From Planctomycetaceae bacterium (GTDB lineage: Bacteria > Planctomycetota > Planctomycetia > Pirellulales > Pirellulaceae): 39,857 bases of DNA. Made by a program: the position numbers and the translations under genes. The stretch spans positions 1 through 39,857 of the forward strand of contig JABHUV010000186.1 of the NCBI GenBank assembly GCA_018658605.1, written 5' to 3'. The first letter of the stretch is position 1. Each line of letters opens with the position of its first letter. Below, in pieces: positions 34,852 through 39,857 of this stretch. The notes under the pieces are model-generated. The model saw only the letters and a program-made list of their open reading frames with translations. It was not told the origin of the DNA and did not search any database.

Positions 34852-37800
34852 TTGACTGATTCTAAAAAACCATCGTTTCTTGCTCGCAAGACGCGCATTT
34901 TTGGCGCGAGTAATGCTCTTTTGATATTAATGGTAGCATGTTTTTTGTTGCCTTTTGCGTTACGTGGCGCCCGTAACGCGATGGACAACATGCAAAACGA
35001 TGTGCAAAATTGGTTGCCGTCGGACTATCCGGAAACTGAGGATTTACATTGGTTTGGTAAACATTTCCTCGGCGAACAATTTGTTCTCGTAACATGGGAT
35101 GGTTGTACCGAAGCGGACCCGAGTTTCCAGATGTTAATCGAGAAGCTCAAGAACGAGATTTTGTTTGCAAATACAGATGAATTGCCGCCAGTAGATGAGA
35201 AACTGTCTCCGCAAGAGCAAGTCGTTGTGCAGCGGGCCCGAGCATACCGAGCGGAATTGATCCGCGCGCGGGAATTAGCCGACGAACTGGGGCTATACCT
35301 GTTAGATGATTTCAATCAGAACTTTGCTGGGCTCAATGAACGTTGGCTCAAAGGCAATGACAACCTCAGCTACTACATTACCCCCGATGGTTCGTTGTAT
35401 CAGAGTCTTGTCGGAGATGACCTCGTAGCCAAAACCAAGACCTTCTTTCGTCGTTCGGTTCTTAAGGATAATTCGGTTGCTGCGAAATTCATCGATCAAT
35501 TTGGCGCCAGCTTTGTTGCTGCAGGTGAAAACAATGATTTTTATGATGATCCTCGCAAACTAACCACACGATATTTTACTTCGATACGTTCAGGTCCCGA
35601 TATCATTGAGGAATTGGCTGGCAAGGATGGCATCCTCAAGCCCCGAGGCAAAAATCTGTCAGAGGCAGACCGTACTAAAGAGGCAGAATTAATTGCCTTT
35701 AGTCGACTCACCGGCACTTTGTTTGCCCCGGCTAATCCAGCTGGGTTCGTTTGGACCGAAAAGGCTCTAGAAGATTTCTTAGGTATGGAAATAATCTCGG
35801 AGTTTCCAGAGAACTGGGTTGTGAAACTTAGTGAGTTCCGCAGTAAGGTTATCGAAGAGCAATACGCTGGGGATGAATCGCTGTTGATTGCCGCGACACC
35901 TAGTGAACGAGCTACTTTGTGGTATCAGTGGTTTGCTGAGATTGATGTAACGCCACCCGCACGACAAACATGTATTATTGCGACCCTGAGTGATCTCGGC
36001 GAAGCCAATCTCAAACGCATTTTGGGACGAGGGATTCAAGGGCAACCGCGAGGGACACTGGTTGCCTTGGCTGCTGAATCTGATGTCATACCTCCTCCGC
36101 GGCCGTCGATGGCACCATGGGCACAAGAAGTCAAGCTGGAAGGCAAGGTCTTACGTTTAGGTGGACCGCCAGTTGATAACGCGGCCATTGACGAAGAAGG
36201 CCAAGTAACGCTGGGTCGTTTAGTTGGCATTTCGCTTTTGCTTGGTGTTGTATTGGCTTACCTGACATTCCGCAGCATGAAGGTTACCTTTATGGTTTTC
36301 TTTGTGGGTGGTTCGAGCGCCATCATGAGTATGGCTATTGTCGGTTACAGCGGCGGGATCGTAGATTCGATTCTGTTGTCGATGCCGACATTGGTCTATG
36401 TATTGGGGATTTCAGGCGCAGTTCATATTGTCAATTATTATCGCGATGCGGTGTATGAACACGGCGAAGAGGGTGCCAGTGAACGGGCGTTAAGGTATGG
36501 TTGGTGGCCATGTACGATTGCCTCATTAACGACCGCGTTGGGTTTATTTTCCCTGTATATTAGTAATTTAACGCCAATTAAGAACTTTGGTTTGTACTCA
36601 GGACTTGGCGTTTTAGCGACACTCGTCCTGTTGTTTACCTATTTGCCTTCTGCCTTGAAACTGTGGGTTCCAAAATTTAAGAAATCGAAAGATTCACCAG
36701 ATACGCAAATCGCTAATCCGAACGATAGTTGGCTTACTCGCTTCTGGGTGGGAACTGGAAACTTGGTGATGGGCCACTACAAAGTGGTTCTCGGAATAGG
36801 TTTTCTGCTATTAAGTTATTCAATATGGGGTTTGACTCGAGTTGAAACATCGGTGCAACTACTCAAGTTGTTCGATGACGAAGCGAAGATTATTCGTGAC
36901 TATCAGTGGCTTGAGGAAAATTTTGGCAAGCTGACACCGATGGAAATGGTGGTGCAAGTTAAACCAGCGGCGATTCTGCCATCACGCGAACAACGCCTGG
37001 CAATTCCACCAAAAAATATTGCTGAGCGTAATTTACAAAAGTATCAATTAACGATGCTTGAGCGTTTAGAGTTGGTGCAGCACATTCAAAAGGCTGTGGA
37101 GGAAGTTTTCGGAGACGCTGGGCAACAGGTTATTGGTCAAGGTATGTCGGCCACGACGTTTGCGCCGGAATTACCTCGTGCAAGTGCTAGGACCACGCGG
37201 TCTACTACCAATTCATTATTAGAACAAAATTTACAACGATTGCAGGATGAAGATTATCTGGCTTATGAAGCGTCGACCGGTGATGAGTTGTGGCGAATCA
37301 GTTTGCGACTTGGTGCGTTGAACGATGTTAATTACGGTGGGTTTATTGATAGCTTGAAAAAGGTTGTGGAGCCGATTGAGCAAGCCTATGCATTGCGGAA
37401 TTATTTGCTACATGTATTCGAAACTGATCGCGGTGCTGGATCGGATGCATACAATCAAGAGAATGTATTTTTTGATCAGAATAAAGTACTAATATTAGGT
37501 GCGAATCCAACCAGTAGTATTATTCCAGAGGCGACTGGTGATGCAGACCAAAAAGTTGTAGCAGTGGATCATGTGACACTGTTCGCTCGAGTCATCAACG
37601 ATTTGCTGCTAGTCAAAGGGTTGAATAACCATCCGCGACATCCGAATCAATTGTGGTGGCTAGATCCCAATGATGAGCGGACAGCAAAGTTGCTTACCGA
37701 TATGTCGGACGAGGATCTACAGAAACGATTTGCGGGGTATGAGTATGTAATTTGTTTGCGTGACGATGTAGTATTTGACAAATTGAAGTACGCCAAGTTT

Positions 37801-38643
37801 TCCAAAAAGTTTATTGACCTAACGGGGTTTGAGCAAAAAGGTGTCGCTGCAGTGGTTGACGATGGACAGTCAGTTGCCCACGCGACCAGTAGTTTTGACA
37901 TGGTCTACACCGGAGTCGTGCCGATTGTCTACAAAGCTCAAACTGAATTACTTAGCAGTTTGATTAACAGTATTGGCTTAGCGTTCGTGATGATTGCTGT
38001 TGTAATGATATTGTTGTTGCGAAATGGAAAATTGGCTTGGAACAACTTCACAAATATCCGTGGTGGCATGGTTTCAATGATTCCCAATGTATTCCCGGTC
38101 ATTTTGGTGTTTGGATTGATGGGGCATTTGGGAGTTGCCCTAGACATCGGTTCGATGATGACAGCGAGTGTCGCTATGGGTGTGGCTGTAGACGATACAA
38201 TTCACTTTTTGACTTGGTTCCGCAAGGGGCTCAACGATGGACTGGGTCGCAAGGGTGCATTGCGGCTGTCCTATGAACGTTGTGCTGCTGCAATGACTCA
38301 GACGACGCTTATAGGTGGGCTTGGTTTGAGTATTTTTGCCTTGAGTTCATTCACGCCAACCCAACGGTTTGGTGTTCTGATGCTGACCCTGTTAGCTGCG
38401 GCATTGCTTGGTGACTTAATATTTTTACCAGCTATTTTAAGCAGTCCTCTCGGGAAATATTTTTCGGCTAGCAAAACTGTCAAAAAGAATGATCGCAACG
38501 GGAGCGTTGCTGCTGAAGGCATTGGCGAAGTGCCTAGTGGCGAAAATACCGAGGGCACTAACGTTGGCGGTCCGCACGGTCACCTTAAATCTGATTCTGA
38601 GCTAGATCGTATTCTGCGGCATGACAAAGGCCACAAGTTGTAG
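34852..38643 (+). CDS. MMPL/RND-superfamily transporter starting at TTG
   Basis: The product is 1263 residues from TTG 34852, with an in-frame stop at 34840; the first in-frame ATG would lie inside the first membrane helix, so TTG is the best start. Topology is the RND pattern of two similar halves: helix 1 near 18-40, a large extracytoplasmic domain (about 40-455), a helix bundle near 453-606, another helix at 645-662, a second extracytoplasmic domain (about 665-1025) and helices near 1033-1195, then a cytoplasmic tail. Transport of lipids or hopanoid-like molecules is typical of MMPL/HpnN relatives, driven by proton flow. In the second half the relay motif reads AVDDTIHFL (Asp1114-Asp1115), while the matching place in the first half reads GISGAVHIV (Ser521-Gly522), lacking the acid. 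It is followed by a GNAT-like gene on the same strand. Confidence 0.87.
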   Translation: MTDSKKPSFLARKTRIFGASNALLILMVACFLLPFALRGARNAMDNMQNDVQNWLPSDYPETEDLHWFGKHFLGEQFVLVTWDGCTEADPSFQMLIEKLKNEILFANTDELPPVDEKLSPQEQVVVQRARAYRAELIRARELADELGLYLLDDFNQNFAGLNERWLKGNDNLSYYITPDGSLYQSLVGDDLVAKTKTFFRRSVLKDNSVAAKFIDQFGASFVAAGENNDFYDDPRKLTTRYFTSIRSGPDIIEELAGKDGILKPRGKNLSEADRTKEAELIAFSRLTGTLFAPANPAGFVWTEKALEDFLGMEIISEFPENWVVKLSEFRSKVIEEQYAGDESLLIAATPSERATLWYQWFAEIDVTPPARQTCIIATLSDLGEANLKRILGRGIQGQPRGTLVALAAESDVIPPPRPSMAPWAQEVKLEGKVLRLGGPPVDNAAIDEEGQVTLGRLVGISLLLGVVLAYLTFRSMKVTFMVFFVGGSSAIMSMAIVGYSGGIVDSILLSMPTLVYVLGISGAVHIVNYYRDAVYEHGEEGASERALRYGWWPCTIASLTTALGLFSLYISNLTPIKNFGLYSGLGVLATLVLLFTYLPSALKLWVPKFKKSKDSPDTQIANPNDSWLTRFWVGTGNLVMGHYKVVLGIGFLLLSYSIWGLTRVETSVQLLKLFDDEAKIIRDYQWLEENFGKLTPMEMVVQVKPAAILPSREQRLAIPPKNIAERNLQKYQLTMLERLELVQHIQKAVEEVFGDAGQQVIGQGMSATTFAPELPRASARTTRSTTNSLLEQNLQRLQDEDYLAYEASTGDELWRISLRLGALNDVNYGGFIDSLKKVVEPIEQAYALRNYLLHVFETDRGAGSDAYNQENVFFDQNKVLILGANPTSSIIPEATGDADQKVVAVDHVTLFARVINDLLLVKGLNNHPRHPNQLWWLDPNDERTAKLLTDMSDEDLQKRFAGYEYVICLRDDVVFDKLKYAKFSKKFIDLTGFEQKGVAAVVDDGQSVAHATSSFDMVYTGVVPIVYKAQTELLSSLINSIGLAFVMIAVVMILLLRNGKLAWNNFTNIRGGMVSMIPNVFPVILVFGLMGHLGVALDIGSMMTASVAMGVAVDDTIHFLTWFRKGLNDGLGRKGALRLSYERCAAAMTQTTLIGGLGLSIFALSSFTPTQRFGVLMLTLLAAALLGDLIFLPAILSSPLGKYFSASKTVKKNDRNGSVAAEGIGEVPSGENTEGTNVGGPHGHLKSDSELDRILRHDKGHKL

Positions 38644-38658
38644 CGTCAACGTAGCATT

Positions 38659-38686
38659 GCAGACTGATATTATCGTACTGCTTTTT
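38659..38686 (+). terminator. weak intrinsic terminator candidate after the MMPL gene
   Basis: GCAG (38659-38662) and CTGC (38678-38681) pair, then a two-base mismatch and a further 4-bp stem enclose a 3-nt loop, followed by five T. It lies 15 nt beyond the MMPL stop codon. The interrupted stem makes it weak. Confidence 0.35.
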
Positions 38687-38761
38687 ATCGTTGTGTTGGG
38701 ATATGCGGCAGTCATAATAGTTGCATTCACATATTCTTTGTTTTTTTGTTAAACTCAAACT

Positions 38762-39857
38762 ATGCCTGAACTAGTTATCAAACCTGTTGAAACTCGTCGC
38801 GAGAAGAAACAATTTATCAGACTTCCTTGGAAAATTTATCAAGGTGATGATATGTGGATTCCGCCTTTGATCTTGGATCTCAAGGAGCGGGCTGGATTTG
38901 TTAAGCACCCATTTCATGATGTGAATGATACGCAAACGTTTATTGCGTTGCGTGATGGTGAGCCGGTTGGTCGCATCCAAGCAGTTGTGAACCACGAACA
39001 CATTCGACGACATAAAGAGGACTTAGGCTTCTTTGGTTTATTCGAAAGTATCAATGATCGTGAAGTTTCTACTGGATTGTTCGACACGGCAAGAAATTGG
39101 TTAGCTGAGCGTGATATCCATTGGATTAGAGGGCCGGTGAGTCCGAGTCTGAACTATGAAGCAGGTTTGTTGGTGGATGGTTGGCATTCGCCCCCCTGCT
39201 TTATGATGACCTACAATCGCCCCTACTATGAAGATTTGGTAGAAGATTACGGATTTGAAAAAGTCGAAGATCTAGTTGCATTCTATGCACCGACCGACAT
39301 TGTTGATCGCCTAGACCCAAAGGTTTACAAAGTGATTGATATTGCGAAGAAAAAATTCAATTTGAAATTGCGTAAATTAGACAAGACTCGCTTTGACGAA
39401 GAGGTACATACGTTTCTTGATATCTACAATAAATCGTTGCCCGGAACTTGGGGCTTTAACCCATTCAGTGATGCGGAGTTGAAGCACATGGCTAAGGGGC
39501 TCAAACATTTGTTAGTTCCGGAGTTGACTTGTTTTGCGGAAGTCGAGGGTAAGGTGATCGGCGCTTGTGTGGCGCTGCTGGATTACAACGACATCGTCAA
39601 AGAGATTGACGGCAAGTTGTTTCCATTTGGGTTCATTAAGTTGTTGACGAAACGGCGTGGAATCAAAAAGATGCGGTTGCTGAGCGCTAATGTGTTGCCC
39701 GAATATCAGATGTGGGGACTGGGTGTCGTGTTGTTGTCTGGACTGGAAAAAGACTATCAAGAATGGGGCATGAAACACATTGAGTTATCCTGGGCGCTTG
39801 AAAGTAACCATCTATCTTATGCGTCGATCAAACGCGGTGGTGGTATCGTTGATAAAA
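38762..39857 (+). CDS. GNAT-fold acyltransferase-like protein, partial at window end
   Basis: An open frame starts at ATG 38762 (MPELVIKPVETRREKKQFIR) and continues past the window end, giving at least 365 residues. The pattern (an N-terminal RREKKQFIRLPWKIY block, then WIPPLILDLKER and IALRDGEPVGRIQAVVNHEH, with a later half holding CFAEVEGKVIGACVALLDYN) fits GNAT-like proteins with a duplicated fold, similar in style to E. coli YghO as I recall it. No acceptor substrate can be named. It follows the MMPL gene by 118 nt in the same direction, after a weak terminator. No strong promoter was identified. Confidence 0.72.
   Translation, partial: MPELVIKPVETRREKKQFIRLPWKIYQGDDMWIPPLILDLKERAGFVKHPFHDVNDTQTFIALRDGEPVGRIQAVVNHEHIRRHKEDLGFFGLFESINDREVSTGLFDTARNWLAERDIHWIRGPVSPSLNYEAGLLVDGWHSPPCFMMTYNRPYYEDLVEDYGFEKVEDLVAFYAPTDIVDRLDPKVYKVIDIAKKKFNLKLRKLDKTRFDEEVHTFLDIYNKSLPGTWGFNPFSDAELKHMAKGLKHLLVPELTCFAEVEGKVIGACVALLDYNDIVKEIDGKLFPFGFIKLLTKRRGIKKMRLLSANVLPEYQMWGLGVVLLSGLEKDYQEWGMKHIELSWALESNHLSYASIKRGGGIVDK

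Overview
The window looks like a chromosomal segment of a planctomycete (Planctomycetota, possibly Pirellulales-like). The grounds are family content rather than a marker gene: a giant GspK-like pseudopilin with acidic D/N/G repeats, an F-type inner-membrane protein with an extra hydrophobic insert, a MoxR / DUF58 / transglutaminase / squalene-cyclase-like-repeat gene cluster, a secreted CHAT-like protein, a SEC-C/TPR protein, moderate GC by eye and mostly poor Shine-Dalgarno sites. No rRNA, tRNA, CRISPR array, transposase or prophage gene was seen. The taxonomic call is an inference.

Layout. (1) 1-3776: a small lipoprotein gene (minus strand) with a probable terminator, divergent from a large exported TPR/CHAT-like protein (plus strand) whose CHAT core has lost its catalytic residues. 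(2) 10558-3787, minus strand: a tight four-gene operon, MoxR AAA+ ATPase, DUF58 protein, TgpA-like membrane transglutaminase, and a membrane-anchored zinc-ribbon/prenyltransferase-like-repeat protein. (3) 10566-10666: a perfect 22-bp inverted repeat that would place a long hairpin directly before the moxR start codon, beside a 10-bp tandem repeat. (4) 26481-10696, minus strand: a type IV filament / type II secretion-like cluster in the order GspE/PilB ATPase, PilT ATPase, second GspE/PilB ATPase, GspF/PilC platform protein, GspG-like pseudopilin, two further prepilins, a PilV/GspI-like prepilin and a 1684-residue GspK-like protein. No secretin, PilM/N/O-type assembly protein or prepilin peptidase lies in the window. 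(5) 34410-26996, minus strand: SEC-C/TPR protein and ribD; then an exported STN-like protein, a parvulin-type PPIase and mutY overlapping one another; then a small exported protein with its own promoter. (6) 34852-39857, plus strand: an MMPL/RND-superfamily transporter starting at TTG, and a GNAT-like protein that runs off the window.

How the genes fit together. The ATPases, platform protein and five class III-type signal-bearing proteins form a coherent filament machine: extension ATPases, a retraction ATPase, one inner-membrane platform, and a likely tip complex in which the giant GspK-like protein (no Glu at +5) would sit with the PilV/GspI-like and GspH-like proteins. The MoxR/DUF58/transglutaminase operon is a widespread chaperone-like arrangement acting at the membrane; its fourth gene adds an extracytoplasmic alpha/alpha toroid. 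The rest is housekeeping (riboflavin synthesis, 8-oxoG:A repair) mixed with envelope functions.

The observations I would check first are the hairpin before moxR, the giant pseudopilin, the catalytically degenerate CHAT protein, the asymmetric proton-relay residues of the MMPL protein, and the Asp-to-Glu change at the MutY catalytic position. I did not find a clearly undescribed defence or mobile system.
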